A program made the position numbers and the translations under genes. Source: Pseudonocardia sulfidoxydans NBRC 16205 (lineage in GTDB: Bacteria > Actinomycetota > Actinomycetes > Mycobacteriales > Pseudonocardiaceae). From it: DNA of 64,000 nt. The stretch is taken from positions 1-64,000 of the forward strand of contig NZ_BJVJ01000028.1 of NCBI RefSeq assembly GCF_007989085.1. The letters run 5' to 3'. The notes below the pieces were generated by a model. That model saw only the letters and a list, made by a program, of their open reading frames with translations. It made no database searches and was not told where the DNA came from. Shown piece after piece: positions 30,847 to 40,046 of this stretch (its first letter is position 1; the number at the start of each line of letters is the position of its first letter).

Positions 30847-32598
30847 TCAGAGGCGGAACGCCCAGACGTCCTCGACCTGCGAGCCCGGGTCGCCGGTGAC
30901 GGTCGCCGTCCACGACCGGACCGCGTCGGTGTCGACGCCCGTCTCCGGCACCACCACGACCACCGTGACACCGGACGCCCGCAGGGAGGCCGCGGCGTCG
31001 GCGGGAGCGACCGTGAGCGGGTTTCCGGCACCCACCTCGACGACGCCCTGCTGGTACGCCGACACTGGCGCCTCGATCAGCACCGGGTGCTGCGGGTCGG
31101 AACCGATGAAGTACCCGCCCGGGATCTTGTAGAGCATGTCGGCCTGCGCCTGCCAACGCATCGGCCGGGCGCCGCCGTCCCACACGCTCGTCACCGCCGG
31201 CACCGTCTCGACGACGTCCCCCGACCGGAGATGTCGCGCCGCATGGTCGAAGAACGCGGGTGTCGACGCCTCGCGCGCCCCGTACGCGTCGGCCGGCAGC
31301 CAGGTCAGCACGGCGAACGCCGTCGCCAGGGTGGCGAGGCCGACGCCCGGCAGCCAGGGGACCGTCGGGATGCGGTCGATCCACACCGCCAGCACGAACG
31401 CCACGCACAACGCCGTGACGACCTGCAGCCGCACCGGCTCCGCCTCGCCCAGCAGGTGCACCTCGGTGAACACCGCCCACGGCATCGGGAAGCCGGTCCC
31501 GTGGTCGGCCACCACGATCTCGGGTCCCAGCGACAGCACCAGCGACACCAGCCCGACCGCGGCGGCGAGCCGCAGCGGCGTCGACCGCACCGTCACCACG
31601 AGCACCACGACCAGCAGCAGGATCGCCGGCCCGAGATAGCCGCCCTGCTCGCCGACGTTGGCGCGCATCGTGTCCGCGAACCCCGTCGGCACCAGGCGGG
31701 CCGCGGTGAGCGGCGTCGGCACCACGACGTTGGCCAGGTCGGTGACGCCGTAGAGCGGATCGCGGATCGTCGACATCGGGCGCTGCGGACCCGCCAGGAT
31801 CAGCCACAACGGGTACGCGCACACCACCGCGAACACGCCGACGCACGCCGCCCCCGCCCGCACGAGCCCCGGCAACCGCTCCCGGACCCGCGACGGGAAC
31901 CGCACCGCCAGCACCACCGCCGTCACGACCAGCATCAGCACGCACAGCGCCAACGTCTGCGTGTAGAGGAACAACTGCGCCGCGAACAGCAGCCCGACCA
32001 GCGCACCCGTCCGGTACGGCGTGTCCGTGCCGCGCACGAACAACACGTGCACCAGGTACAGCAGCACCGGCGGCAGCACCGCCCACACGATGTTCAGATG
32101 CCCCGCCGACGCGTGCGCCACCTGGAACGGGCCGAACGCGTAGACCACCGCCGCGACCGTCCGCGCCGACCACCGTTGCACCCACGGCCCCAGCGCCGCC
32201 GCCATCGCCACCCCGGACACCACGGGCCCGAGGATCATGCCGACGTTGTAGGCCGCCACCGGGCCCGCCGACAGCGTGACCGGCGACAGCAGGACGCCCA
32301 GCAGGGGGACCGTCGTGTTCCACATGGCGTTGACGCCGAGCGGATGGTGCGTGACCAGCGGGTTCTCGCCGTGCAGAATCGCCCAGGGGGTCCAGGTGAG
32401 CCACCAGCCGAACAGGTCCGGGTCGCCGGTGACGTCCCCGATCGTCGACGTCGTGAACGCGCCCAGGACCCGGTGCTGCAACCCCAGCGAGATCGCCAGC
32501 AGGAGCAGCCCGACCAGCACGATCGCCGGCGGCCTGCGCAGCGGGGGGCGGCGCGTCCGGCCCTCGACCGGCGCGACGACCGCCGGCGCGTCGAGCAC
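30847..32598 (-). CDS. Polytopic membrane protein, GT-C-like
   Basis: The 583-residue protein has about eleven membrane helices followed by a soluble extracellular domain of about 150 residues. After the first helix it has the loop GDVTGDPDLFGWWLTWTPWA and further VTHHPLGVNAMWNTTVP, in the position where GT-C enzymes carry catalytic acidic residues. I cannot assign it to a named family; YfhO-like and uncharacterised mycobacterial membrane proteins look similar. Its setting beside dprE1 suggests cell-wall glycosylation. The GTG at 32598 is preceded by AGGGTGGG. Confidence 0.65.
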   Translation of the reverse strand: MLDAPAVVAPVEGRTRRPPLRRPPAIVLVGLLLLAISLGLQHRVLGAFTTSTIGDVTGDPDLFGWWLTWTPWAILHGENPLVTHHPLGVNAMWNTTVPLLGVLLSPVTLSAGPVAAYNVGMILGPVVSGVAMAAALGPWVQRWSARTVAAVVYAFGPFQVAHASAGHLNIVWAVLPPVLLYLVHVLFVRGTDTPYRTGALVGLLFAAQLFLYTQTLALCVLMLVVTAVVLAVRFPSRVRERLPGLVRAGAACVGVFAVVCAYPLWLILAGPQRPMSTIRDPLYGVTDLANVVVPTPLTAARLVPTGFADTMRANVGEQGGYLGPAILLLVVVLVVTVRSTPLRLAAAVGLVSLVLSLGPEIVVADHGTGFPMPWAVFTEVHLLGEAEPVRLQVVTALCVAFVLAVWIDRIPTVPWLPGVGLATLATAFAVLTWLPADAYGAREASTPAFFDHAARHLRSGDVVETVPAVTSVWDGGARPMRWQAQADMLYKIPGGYFIGSDPQHPVLIEAPVSAYQQGVVEVGAGNPLTVAPADAAASLRASGVTVVVVVPETGVDTDAVRSWTATVTGDPGSQVEDVWAFRL

Positions 32599-32647
32599 GC
32601 GCCCACCCTGACACAGGGTGCCGCGGCAGCGTGCCCGGGCGTGTTTG

Positions 32648-32696
32648 CACGAACGGCACAGTCGCGCAATTGAATGGCGCCACTGTGCCGTTCGTG
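32648..32696. repeat. Palindromic repeat family A, copy 1
   Basis: CACGAACGGCACAGT and ACTGTGCCGTTCGTG form perfect 15-bp arms, with an inner GCGC/GCGC pairing and a short AT-rich loop. The element lies between the divergent genes at 32598 and 32839. Confidence 0.85.
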
Positions 32697-32723
32697 ACTG
32701 GGGCGGGCCGCACCCCCGGATTG

Positions 32724-32771
32724 CACGAACGGCCCTTTCGCGCAATTCAGTGGCGCCACTGTGCCGTTCGT
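32724..32771. repeat. Palindromic repeat family A, copy 2 (one arm diverged)
   Basis: The right arm GGCGCCACTGTGCCGTTCGT equals that of copy 1, while the left arm CACGAACGGCCCTTTCGCGC has lost four of the pairs. It lies 27 bases from copy 1 in the same divergent intergenic region. Confidence 0.8.
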
Positions 32772-32824
32772 TCGGGAAGGGGCGCAGGGGCGAGGGCCGC
32801 GGCAGCGGCAGACGCCGACCCGCG

Positions 32825-32830
32825 TAGCCT
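32825..32830 (+). promoter_or_regulatory. -10 hexamer TAGCCT of dprE1, leaderless type
   Basis: TAGCCT ends eight bases before the ATG at 32839, and no Shine-Dalgarno sequence is present. Confidence 0.55.
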
Positions 32831-32838
32831 GGCCCGCG

Positions 32839-34212
32839 ATGTCGAGCCAGCCCAGCCCCGCCGACCAGCAGCGCCGCCTGCACGGATGGGGCCGCACCGC
32901 GCCCTCGGTCGCGGAGGTCGTCACCCCGCGCGACCCCGAGGAGGTCGCCGCCGCGGTCCTGGGCGCCGGCCCCCGCGGCGTGATCGCCCGCGGCCTCGGC
33001 CGCTCCTACGGCGACCCGGCCCAGAACGCGGGCGGGCGCGTCGTCGACATGACGCGGTTGGCGCGAATCCACTCGATCGACGCCGCGTCCGGTCTCGTGG
33101 ACGTCGACGCCGGGGTCAGCCTCGACACCCTGATGCGGGCGGCGCTGCCGTTCGGGCTGTGGCTGCCCGTCCTCCCCGGCACCCGGCAGGTGACGATCGG
33201 CGGCGCGATCGGCGCCGACATCCACGGCAAGGCCCACCACGTCGTCGGGAGCTTCGGCAACCACGTCGAGTCGCTGGTGCTGGTCACGGCAGACGGCGCG
33301 GTCCGCGAGCTCACCCCGGACGGCCCGGAGTCGGAGCTGTTCTGGGCGACCGTCGGCGGCATGGGACTCACCGGCATCGTGGTGCGGGCGCGGCTGAAGC
33401 TGCATCACGTCGAGACGGCGTACTTCCTCGTCGACACCGACCAGATCGACAACCTCGACGACCTGATGGACCGCCAGACCCGCGACGACGAGAAGTACGC
33501 GGAGTCGGTGTCGTGGTTCGACGCGGTGACGACGGGCCCACACTTCGGCCGCGGGATCCTGACCCGCGCGAACCACGCTTCCCTGAGTGAGCTCCCCGAG
33601 AAGCTGCGCGACAAGCCGCTCAAGTTCGACGCGCCGCAGCTGCTCACGGTCCCCGACGTCTTCCCGCCGGGGATGCTCAACAAGCTGACGGGCAGGATCT
33701 TCAGCGAGCTCTGGTACCGGAAGTCGCCGACGAAGCACGGCGTCGTCCAGAACATCACGCAGTTCCTGCATCCGCTCGACATCATCGGCGAGTGGAACCG
33801 CGGCTACGGCCCCCACGGTTTCCTGCAGTACCAGTTCGTGGTCCCGCCGTCGCGCGGCGACGTGGTGCGCACCGTCCTGGAGCGGGTCACGGCGGCGGGC
33901 AAGGTGTCGGCGCTCAACGTCCTCAAGCGGTTCGGTGAGGGCAACCGGGCGCCGCTGTCGTTCCCCAGGCCGGGCTGGACGTTGTGCCTCGACATCCCCG
34001 TCGGCCGCGGGCTCGGCGAGCTGTGCGACGAGCTCGACGCGATCGTGCTCGACGCCGGCGGGCGGCACTACCTGGCCAAGGAGTCGCGCACCTCGGCCGA
34101 GGCGATCCGCCGCGGCTACCCGCGTCTCGACGAGTGGCGCAAGGTCCGCGCTGCCGTCGACCCCGAGGGCGTGTTCGCGTCCGACATGTCACGACGACTG
34201 GAGCTCGTGTAA
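32839..34212 (+). CDS. dprE1: Decaprenylphospho-beta-D-ribofuranose 2-oxidase
   Basis: The 457-residue FAD enzyme matches mycobacterial DprE1 (461 residues). It oxidises decaprenyl-phosphoryl-ribose at C2, the first step of its epimerisation to the arabinose donor. The FAD domain has GLGRSYGDPAQNAGG near residue 55, LPGTRQVTIGGAIGADIHGK and GGMGLTGIVVRARL. The substrate domain has PRPGWTLCLDIPVGRG with C383 in the position of the benzothiazinone-reactive cysteine, and YLAKESRTSAE near the end. It is three bases upstream of dprE2. Confidence 0.96.
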   Translation: MSSQPSPADQQRRLHGWGRTAPSVAEVVTPRDPEEVAAAVLGAGPRGVIARGLGRSYGDPAQNAGGRVVDMTRLARIHSIDAASGLVDVDAGVSLDTLMRAALPFGLWLPVLPGTRQVTIGGAIGADIHGKAHHVVGSFGNHVESLVLVTADGAVRELTPDGPESELFWATVGGMGLTGIVVRARLKLHHVETAYFLVDTDQIDNLDDLMDRQTRDDEKYAESVSWFDAVTTGPHFGRGILTRANHASLSELPEKLRDKPLKFDAPQLLTVPDVFPPGMLNKLTGRIFSELWYRKSPTKHGVVQNITQFLHPLDIIGEWNRGYGPHGFLQYQFVVPPSRGDVVRTVLERVTAAGKVSALNVLKRFGEGNRAPLSFPRPGWTLCLDIPVGRGLGELCDELDAIVLDAGGRHYLAKESRTSAEAIRRGYPRLDEWRKVRAAVDPEGVFASDMSRRLELV

Positions 34213-34215
34213 CCG

Positions 34216-34971
34216 ATGATCGACGCCGTGGGCAACCCGCAGAGCATCCTGCTGCTCGGTGGCACCTCCGAGATCGGCCTCGCCGTCGTCGAGGCGTTCG
34301 CCTCCGACCGGCCGATGCGCGTGGTGCTCGCCGCGCGCCCCTCCCCCCGCCTCGACGCCGCGCGCGCCCGGCTGGAGGGCCGCGGCTGCACCGTCGAGAC
34401 GGTGGAGTTCGACGCCACCGACCTCGCCTCCCACACCGACGTGGTGCAGAAGTCGTTCGCGGGCGGTGACGTCGACGTCGCGGTGGTGGCGTTCGGGCTG
34501 CTGGGCGACAACGAGCAGGCCTGGACCGACGCCGCGCACGCCGTCGAGCTGGCGCAGGTCAACTACACCGCGGCCGTGTCGGTCGGGGTGCTGGTCGCGG
34601 ACCGGATGAAGGAGCAGGGCCACGGCTCGTTGGTGGCCCTGTCTTCGGTCGCCGGGGAGCGGGCGCGGCGCTCGAACTTCGTCTACGGCTCGACGAAGGC
34701 GGGTCTCGACGCGTTCTACTCCGGCCTGACCGAGGCCCTGCGCCCCCACGGTGTGGTGGTCACCGTCGTCCGGCCCGGGTTCGTGCACACGAAGATGACC
34801 GAGGGCATGAAGGCGGCCCCGCTGTCGACGACGCCCGAGGCCGTCGCGGAGGTCGTCGCCGACGCGGTGCGCACCCGCAAGGAGCTGGTGTGGGCGCCGG
34901 CGCCGCTGCGGTTCGTGATGAGCGCGCTGCGCCACGTCCCGCGCCCGATCTTCCGCCGCCTGCCGATCTGA
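34216..34971 (+). CDS. dprE2: Decaprenylphospho-beta-D-erythro-pentofuranosid-2-ulose 2-reductase
   Basis: The 251-residue short-chain dehydrogenase completes the epimerisation begun by DprE1, giving decaprenyl-phosphoryl-arabinose. Visible features are the NAD(P) motif LLLGGTSEIGLAVVE, catalytic serine in VALSSVAGERAR and the YxxxK motif in FVYGSTKAGLDAF. The C-terminal RFVMSALRHVPRPIFRRLP is the usual membrane-proximal basic tail. The gene ends five bases before the convergent membrane-protein gene. Confidence 0.94.
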   Translation: MIDAVGNPQSILLLGGTSEIGLAVVEAFASDRPMRVVLAARPSPRLDAARARLEGRGCTVETVEFDATDLASHTDVVQKSFAGGDVDVAVVAFGLLGDNEQAWTDAAHAVELAQVNYTAAVSVGVLVADRMKEQGHGSLVALSSVAGERARRSNFVYGSTKAGLDAFYSGLTEALRPHGVVVTVVRPGFVHTKMTEGMKAAPLSTTPEAVAEVVADAVRTRKELVWAPAPLRFVMSALRHVPRPIFRRLPI

Positions 34972-34975
34972 CCGG

Positions 34976-36982
34976 TCAGAGGTTCACGACGCGGTTCGCC
35001 AGCCGGCCGGGCAGCATCTCTCGCAGCTGGGCGGCCTCCTGCGTGCGGACCGCCAGGTAGACGTCGTCGCCGGTGCGCAGCAGGCGTTCGGCGACGCCGG
35101 CCCAGGCCTCGGGTGAGCGGCCGCGGAGCTGGATGTCACCGGCGATCGTGTTGCCCTCGGTCGTCCAGGTGTCGGTCAGGGAGAAGAACCACTGGGCGGC
35201 CATGACCGGGTCGATCGGGTAGCCGTCGGTCACGTCAAGGAAGACGAGCGTGCCGGGGACCTCAGGCACCCCGGCCGGTACGAGGGTCGCGAGGTCGGCG
35301 GTGCTCGGTGGGGCGGCGATGAGCCGGATCTCCTGCTCGCGGCTGACGAGGCCGGCGGGTGCCGAGGTCTCGAGTCCGGCGGTGGGCCCCTGCGGGATCG
35401 TTGCGAACGTCCATCCGAATGCCTGTGTGGACGCGGCGGCGAGGGTGAGCGAGAGCGCTGCTCCGGGGACGATGAGCCAGCGCCTGCGGGTGATGCGCCG
35501 TCCGAAGTGGGCCAGCGGGATCGCGACCAGGCAGACGGCCACGATCGACACGGCCGTCATGAACTTGAAGCCGTAGTACGTGATCGAACCGCTGGCGTCG
35601 AGCTGCATGACGATCAGGACGACGCTGCAGGCGACCCCGGCGAGCGGTGTCCCGACGAGCGCGACGAGCCGGGGGCGCTCGGCCCGCCGGGTCGCCCGGT
35701 GCGCCACGATCGCCAGGAGGATCGCCGCAGCGGTGACACCGATCGTGAGCGGATAGTCGGGTTCGCTCGCTCCGCCGGCGAGGACGAGGGGGTTCTCGAC
35801 GGCGACGGCGGAGAGGACGACGAGGGTCCTCACCAGGCAGCCGACGGCCGCGGCGAGGATCAGCAGGCACGCGAGGAGCGGGAGCGGGCGGGCACGGAAC
35901 CTGCTGCGCCGCAACGGGAGCAGCGCCGCCAGGGCCGCGGGTGCGGCGAGCACCCCGAGCAGTGCCCAGCCCTGCGCGACGCCGACGACCGCACCGGCCA
36001 GCCCGAGGACGTGCACGGGCATGAAGGCACGCGGCATCGGGATCGCGACGAGCGCGACGGCGACGACCATCGCGCAGGCGAGGACGAAGTTGCCGAACCC
36101 GTCGTAGAAGGAGAGCGCGCCCGGGCCGAGGAGGAACACGGCGGCGACGAGGGTGGCGAGGGGAAGCGTGACCAGCGGCCTGCGCCGCAGCACCGGGAGC
36201 GCGCAGAGGCCCGCGACCAGCAGTGCCGTGGCCGCGATGACCAGCAGCGCGACGCCGCGCGTGTAGCTGAGCAGTTCCCCGCCCACCGAGGCGACCTGCG
36301 GCCCGTCGATGATCTCGACGATCGCGGCGACGAGGGTGTGGAAGCCCTGCGGGTAGCTCGCGAACTGCCACGTCCCGCCACCCGCGGGCGGGGGCAGCAT
36401 GTCGACCGTGACGCCGGTCGAGCGGATCATGTGGAACATGCTGAAGTGCGCGGAGTTGTCCCAGCTCAGCATCAGCATGCCGAGCGTCTGCGTCGGCGTC
36501 TTGACCTGCAGCCACGGCGCGAGGACGACGCAGCCGAGGCCGACGGCGAGTGCCGGGTAGACGTCGACGATCCGGAACCGCGGCAGCAGCGCGCGGGCGC
36601 GCGCCCGGCTGTCCTCGCCGGCCGCGACCCACGCGCCGAGGACCGCGACGGTCGCGGCGAGGGCGACGGTCATCCGGCCGAGTCCGTCGAACCGCAGGTC
36701 GATCCACCACAGGGCGGGCAGCCAGCCGACGAGCACGCAGCCGGTCAGCAGGACGCGCCGGGAGAACTCCCGCGACGTCGGGATCAGCAGCAGGACCACC
36801 ATGGTGACGAGCAGGCCGGGTCCGCCGTCGAGCAGCCCGGTGACCCGTCCGAGGAGCACGAGTCCACCCGCTGCCAGGCCGACGAGCGCGCCGCGGACCC
36901 GGCGACGCCACCGCGACCGGTTCCCCTCCGGTACGACGGCGCCCGGCCCGACGGCCACGCCCGCCCCGGTTACCGTCGCCAC
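34976..36982 (-). CDS. Polytopic membrane protein, candidate GT-C glycosyltransferase
   Basis: The 668-residue protein has about thirteen membrane helices and a C-terminal soluble domain of roughly 150 residues. An acidic loop element LSWDNSAHFSMFHMIRS near residue 175 resembles the D...H loop seen in GT-C enzymes and in the protein at 50509 (DWDAVFHANGIRYI). Together with its place beside dprE1-dprE2, where mycobacteria have aftA, this makes it a candidate arabinofuranosyl- or other wall transferase. I do not see enough AftA-specific sequence to name it. Start GTG at 36982 follows GGAG. Confidence 0.6.
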   Translation of the reverse strand: MATVTGAGVAVGPGAVVPEGNRSRWRRRVRGALVGLAAGGLVLLGRVTGLLDGGPGLLVTMVVLLLIPTSREFSRRVLLTGCVLVGWLPALWWIDLRFDGLGRMTVALAATVAVLGAWVAAGEDSRARARALLPRFRIVDVYPALAVGLGCVVLAPWLQVKTPTQTLGMLMLSWDNSAHFSMFHMIRSTGVTVDMLPPPAGGGTWQFASYPQGFHTLVAAIVEIIDGPQVASVGGELLSYTRGVALLVIAATALLVAGLCALPVLRRRPLVTLPLATLVAAVFLLGPGALSFYDGFGNFVLACAMVVAVALVAIPMPRAFMPVHVLGLAGAVVGVAQGWALLGVLAAPAALAALLPLRRSRFRARPLPLLACLLILAAAVGCLVRTLVVLSAVAVENPLVLAGGASEPDYPLTIGVTAAAILLAIVAHRATRRAERPRLVALVGTPLAGVACSVVLIVMQLDASGSITYYGFKFMTAVSIVAVCLVAIPLAHFGRRITRRRWLIVPGAALSLTLAAASTQAFGWTFATIPQGPTAGLETSAPAGLVSREQEIRLIAAPPSTADLATLVPAGVPEVPGTLVFLDVTDGYPIDPVMAAQWFFSLTDTWTTEGNTIAGDIQLRGRSPEAWAGVAERLLRTGDDVYLAVRTQEAAQLREMLPGRLANRVVNL

Positions 36983-37083
36983 GGCGGGAACTCCATCCGA
37001 TCAAGGCCCACGAGGTCCCCACCCGGGCCTCGACGTCATGCTATTGGCGTCGCAGTCCACGGATGAGCCATTGGGACAGCGTG

Positions 37084-37737
37084 TCACCAGCCGTTGACGT
37101 GGAGGACCGACTCGAGCGGTTCGCGGCGCGCGGGCTTGAAGTCGGTCCCCTTCGTCCAGGCGACGGGGAGCAGGACGCCCTGCCGCACGTTCGGCGGAAT
37201 GCCCAGGACCTCGGCGACCTCCTTCTCGTAGGTCAGGTGCAGCGTCGTCCAGGCGCTGCCCAGACCGCGGGCGCGCAGCGCGAGCTGCAGGTTCCAGGCC
37301 GCGGGCAGCAGTGAGCCCCACAGACCGGCCTGGTTGCTCGCGGGGAGGTCGGCGCCGGCGTGGATCGCGCCGATGACCAGGACCGGGACCTCGGCCATGT
37401 GGTCGGCGAGGTAGTCGGCGCTGGTGCCGACGCGGGCCTGCTGGGCCTGCCGCTGCGCGCTGTGCGAGGGGTCGTCGGCGCCGGCGTAGGTGGGGCTGTC
37501 GCGGTAGGCGCGGTAGGAGCGAGCGTAGAGGTCCGCGACCGATTTCCGCAGCGCCGGGTCGGTGACGACGATCCAGTGCCAGCCCTGCTTGTTGCTGCCC
37601 GTCGGCGCCTGGAGCGCCACCTCCAGGCATTCCTCGACGATCTCGAGCGGCACGGGCCGCTCGAGGTCGAGGCGCTTGCGCACCGAACGTGTCGTGGTGA
37701 GGAGCTGGTCGGGGTCGAGCGGGAGCAGTTCCGTCAT
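37084..37737 (-). CDS. Nitroreductase family protein
   Basis: The 217-residue FMN enzyme has the nitroreductase signatures TTRSVRKRLDLERPVPLEIV (FMN phosphate-binding arginines), LQAPTGSNKQGWHWIVVTDP and the later LPAAWNLQLALRARGLGSAW plus VLLPVAWTKGTDFKPA. It probably reduces quinones or nitro compounds with NAD(P)H. It lies between the GT-C gene and a methyltransferase gene on the same strand. Confidence 0.88.
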   Translation of the reverse strand: MTELLPLDPDQLLTTTRSVRKRLDLERPVPLEIVEECLEVALQAPTGSNKQGWHWIVVTDPALRKSVADLYARSYRAYRDSPTYAGADDPSHSAQRQAQQARVGTSADYLADHMAEVPVLVIGAIHAGADLPASNQAGLWGSLLPAAWNLQLALRARGLGSAWTTLHLTYEKEVAEVLGIPPNVRQGVLLPVAWTKGTDFKPARREPLESVLHVNGW

Positions 37738-37747
37738 GCCCCGATCA

Positions 37748-38401
37748 TCACCCCACGAACGTCGCGACGAACACCGAGGACTCGCCGGCGCCCGCCACGA
37801 GGTAGAGCCGCCCCGACGCGTACTGCATCGCCGACGGCACGGCGCGAAGCTCCAGACCTGCGGGAACACGGCCGTAGGGCGGTCGGCTGAGGCCGTCGGT
37901 GCCGTCGTGGTCGACGCGCAGCCCACCCTTGTCCAGGAGCGCGGTCCACGCGGCGTGATCACGATCGCCGGGGGTGCGGCGCTGTTCGCGCAGGGTGGCG
38001 CCGCGGCCGCCGGCGTCGGGCACCTGGAGCAGGACGCGGCCGTCGGGGCGCAGCACCCGCCGCCACACGGCGATCGCGTCGAGGACGGCGCGGTCGTCGA
38101 GGGTGCCCATGTCGTCGACGGCGACGATGCCGTGGAAGGCGTCGTCGGCGAGGTCGGTGGCATCGGTGACGACGGGGCAGCCGGGTGCCTCCTCGCGCGC
38201 GCGGTGGGCCACGGCGTCGTCGGGGGTGAACCCGGTGGCCGGTCCGTGCTGGGCGAGCCGCCGCAGCCTGCGCCCGCCGGCGCACCGGAAGTCGAGGTAC
38301 GGCCCGGCGCCGAGGTAGCGGCGCACGAGCTTGAGGTGCCACGCCAGTTCGGGGTCGTCGGACTGGACGGGCAGGTCGGGGGCGGGGGCGTCGTCGGTCA
38401 T
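37748..38401 (-). CDS. Class I SAM-dependent methyltransferase-like protein
   Basis: The 217-residue protein has a weak methyltransferase pattern: YLGAGPYLDFRCAGGRRLRR (motif I position), VTDATDLADDAFHGIVAVDD and WRRVLRPDGRVLLQVPDAGG (motif post-II). Motif I is degenerate, since DxGxGxG reads DFRCAGG, so activity is uncertain. ATG at 38401 begins the conserved part; several earlier in-frame starts exist. Confidence 0.65.
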   Translation of the reverse strand: MTDDAPAPDLPVQSDDPELAWHLKLVRRYLGAGPYLDFRCAGGRRLRRLAQHGPATGFTPDDAVAHRAREEAPGCPVVTDATDLADDAFHGIVAVDDMGTLDDRAVLDAIAVWRRVLRPDGRVLLQVPDAGGRGATLREQRRTPGDRDHAAWTALLDKGGLRVDHDGTDGLSRPPYGRVPAGLELRAVPSAMQYASGRLYLVAGAGESSVFVATFVG

Positions 38402-38447
38402 GGTTGCGCCCATCATCCCCGCGGCGAGGCGTGTCACGGAACCTGCC

Positions 38448-39830
38448 TCAGGACAGGGCGGCGCGGGGGTCGCGGCGGGCGTGCCGTGCGACGCCGGACG
38501 ACACGAGCGCGGGGCGGCCGACGGTGCCGGCGGCGTGCCGGGGCGGCCGCTGCTTCGGCGGGCCGTAGGTGACGGTCCGGGCGAGGGGGACGGCGCCGAG
38601 CAGCGGCCCGCGGCCGCGCGACGGTCCGCTGCTCGTCGGCCGTACCTGTGCTGTCTTCTCGGAGTGCCGGGGCTCCTGCAGGAACGTCGGCATGTGGGCG
38701 CGCACGACGCGGCTGCCGGGCGCCTCGACGAAGCGGTGGAGCAGGGCGGCGGCGGGGAACGTCGCCAGCAGGACCAGGCCGCCGATGACGTGCGCGGTGA
38801 CGGTCGGCCCGACGAGCACCGGGACGTGGGCCATGGACAGCCAGTACACCTCGAAGATCGGGATGTGGACGAGGTAGAGGCTGTAGGAGGCGCGGCCGCC
38901 GTAGCAGAACGCGCGCGTCGACAGCAGGCGGGCGAGGCCCCCGTCGGCGATCGCGAGCGCGCCCACCAGGACCGGGAACAGCACGATCACGGCGCCGCCG
39001 CGACCTTCTCCGGCGAACTCGCCGAGGCACAGCCCGACGACGACGAGGACGGCTGTCGCGTCGGCGATCCGGGAGGCGACCCAGCGGCCGCGGGCGGTGG
39101 CGCGGGTGCGCCGGACCACGAGGAACGCGAGGATACCGGCGCCGAACCCGCAGAGGATGCGGACGAGCCAGCTCCACGGGAAGTACGGGCTGCCGATGAC
39201 GAGGTAGGACGCCGCGATGGGCGCCATCAGCAGCAGCGCGCCGAGCGCGAGCAGCGGGCGCGGGAGGCGCCGCATCCGGTACAGCACGACGGCGGCGACG
39301 GGGAACAGCAGGTAGGCGAGCCATTCGGCGCTGATCGACCAGGTGGGGCCGACCCAGGACGCGCCGTCGAAGTACGGCCGGTCCCACAGCTGGACGAGCA
39401 GCAGCTGGCGCACGACGGCGCCGACGGTGACGTCGGGCTGCTCGGCCTGGAACACGACGGGTCCGCCCCCGCCGACGACGTGCCGGGCGACGACCCACGC
39501 GCCGAACAGGACGAGCACGACGACGTAGGCCGGCCACAGCCGCGCGGCGCGGGCCCAGACGAAGCGGCCGGCGGTGCGGGCGCGGAGCCGCGGGCCGAGG
39601 ACGTCGAGGTAGGTGTAGGCGATCACGAAGCCGCTGAGCACGAAGAACATGTCGACGCCGAGCGCGCCGGCGGTGAGGAGCGGGCCGGTCGCGGCCACGA
39701 CGTCGGCGACGCCGCCGAGCGCGGTGAAGTGGAAGTGGAACACGACGACCCAGACGGCGGCGACGATCCGCAGTCCGGTGAGCGCCCGCACCTCGGGCTG
39801 TCGGGTCTCACGCGCCGCGGTGGTCGTCAC
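38448..39830 (-). CDS. Acyltransferase 3 family membrane protein (OafA-like)
   Basis: The 460-residue protein has the acyltransferase-3 pattern: RALTGLRIVAAVWVVVFHFH near residue 15 with the conserved histidine, VDMFFVLSGFVIAYTYLD, then about ten membrane helices, including YSLYLVHIPIFEVYW near residue 340. A basic tail of about 100 residues follows. Such enzymes O-acylate wall polysaccharides, and arabinogalactan succinylation or acetylation is a reasonable guess from context. GTG at 39830 is chosen by homology. It is divergent from emb. Confidence 0.87.
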   Translation of the reverse strand: MTTTAARETRQPEVRALTGLRIVAAVWVVVFHFHFTALGGVADVVAATGPLLTAGALGVDMFFVLSGFVIAYTYLDVLGPRLRARTAGRFVWARAARLWPAYVVVLVLFGAWVVARHVVGGGGPVVFQAEQPDVTVGAVVRQLLLVQLWDRPYFDGASWVGPTWSISAEWLAYLLFPVAAVVLYRMRRLPRPLLALGALLLMAPIAASYLVIGSPYFPWSWLVRILCGFGAGILAFLVVRRTRATARGRWVASRIADATAVLVVVGLCLGEFAGEGRGGAVIVLFPVLVGALAIADGGLARLLSTRAFCYGGRASYSLYLVHIPIFEVYWLSMAHVPVLVGPTVTAHVIGGLVLLATFPAAALLHRFVEAPGSRVVRAHMPTFLQEPRHSEKTAQVRPTSSGPSRGRGPLLGAVPLARTVTYGPPKQRPPRHAAGTVGRPALVSSGVARHARRDPRAALS

Positions 39831-40034
39831 ACCCGACTGAACGATCAACGGGATTGCCCGTAACGGGCGTCCCCCGAGAGCGCCCGAACAGCCCAACCGA
39901 CTACTCACTGTCGGTGACCATCGGTGCGATACCCGAGTGATCGTCACTGTCCGTCGCCCATTTCAGACGTCGCACACGGAAAGTGATCGGCCGCATCACC
40001 GGCCGCGTCACCCGGACCCGGCAGGTGTCGGCGC

Positions 40035-40040
40035 TAGCCT
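40035..40040 (+). promoter_or_regulatory. -10 hexamer TAGCCT of emb, leaderless type
   Basis: TAGCCT ends six bases before the GTG at 40047. Confidence 0.55.
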
Positions 40041-40046
40041 GACGCC

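Noticed and set aside
32235-32924. Small frames reading NGTVAPLNCAKGPFV-like peptides
   Set aside because: These are translations of the family A palindromes, not genes.
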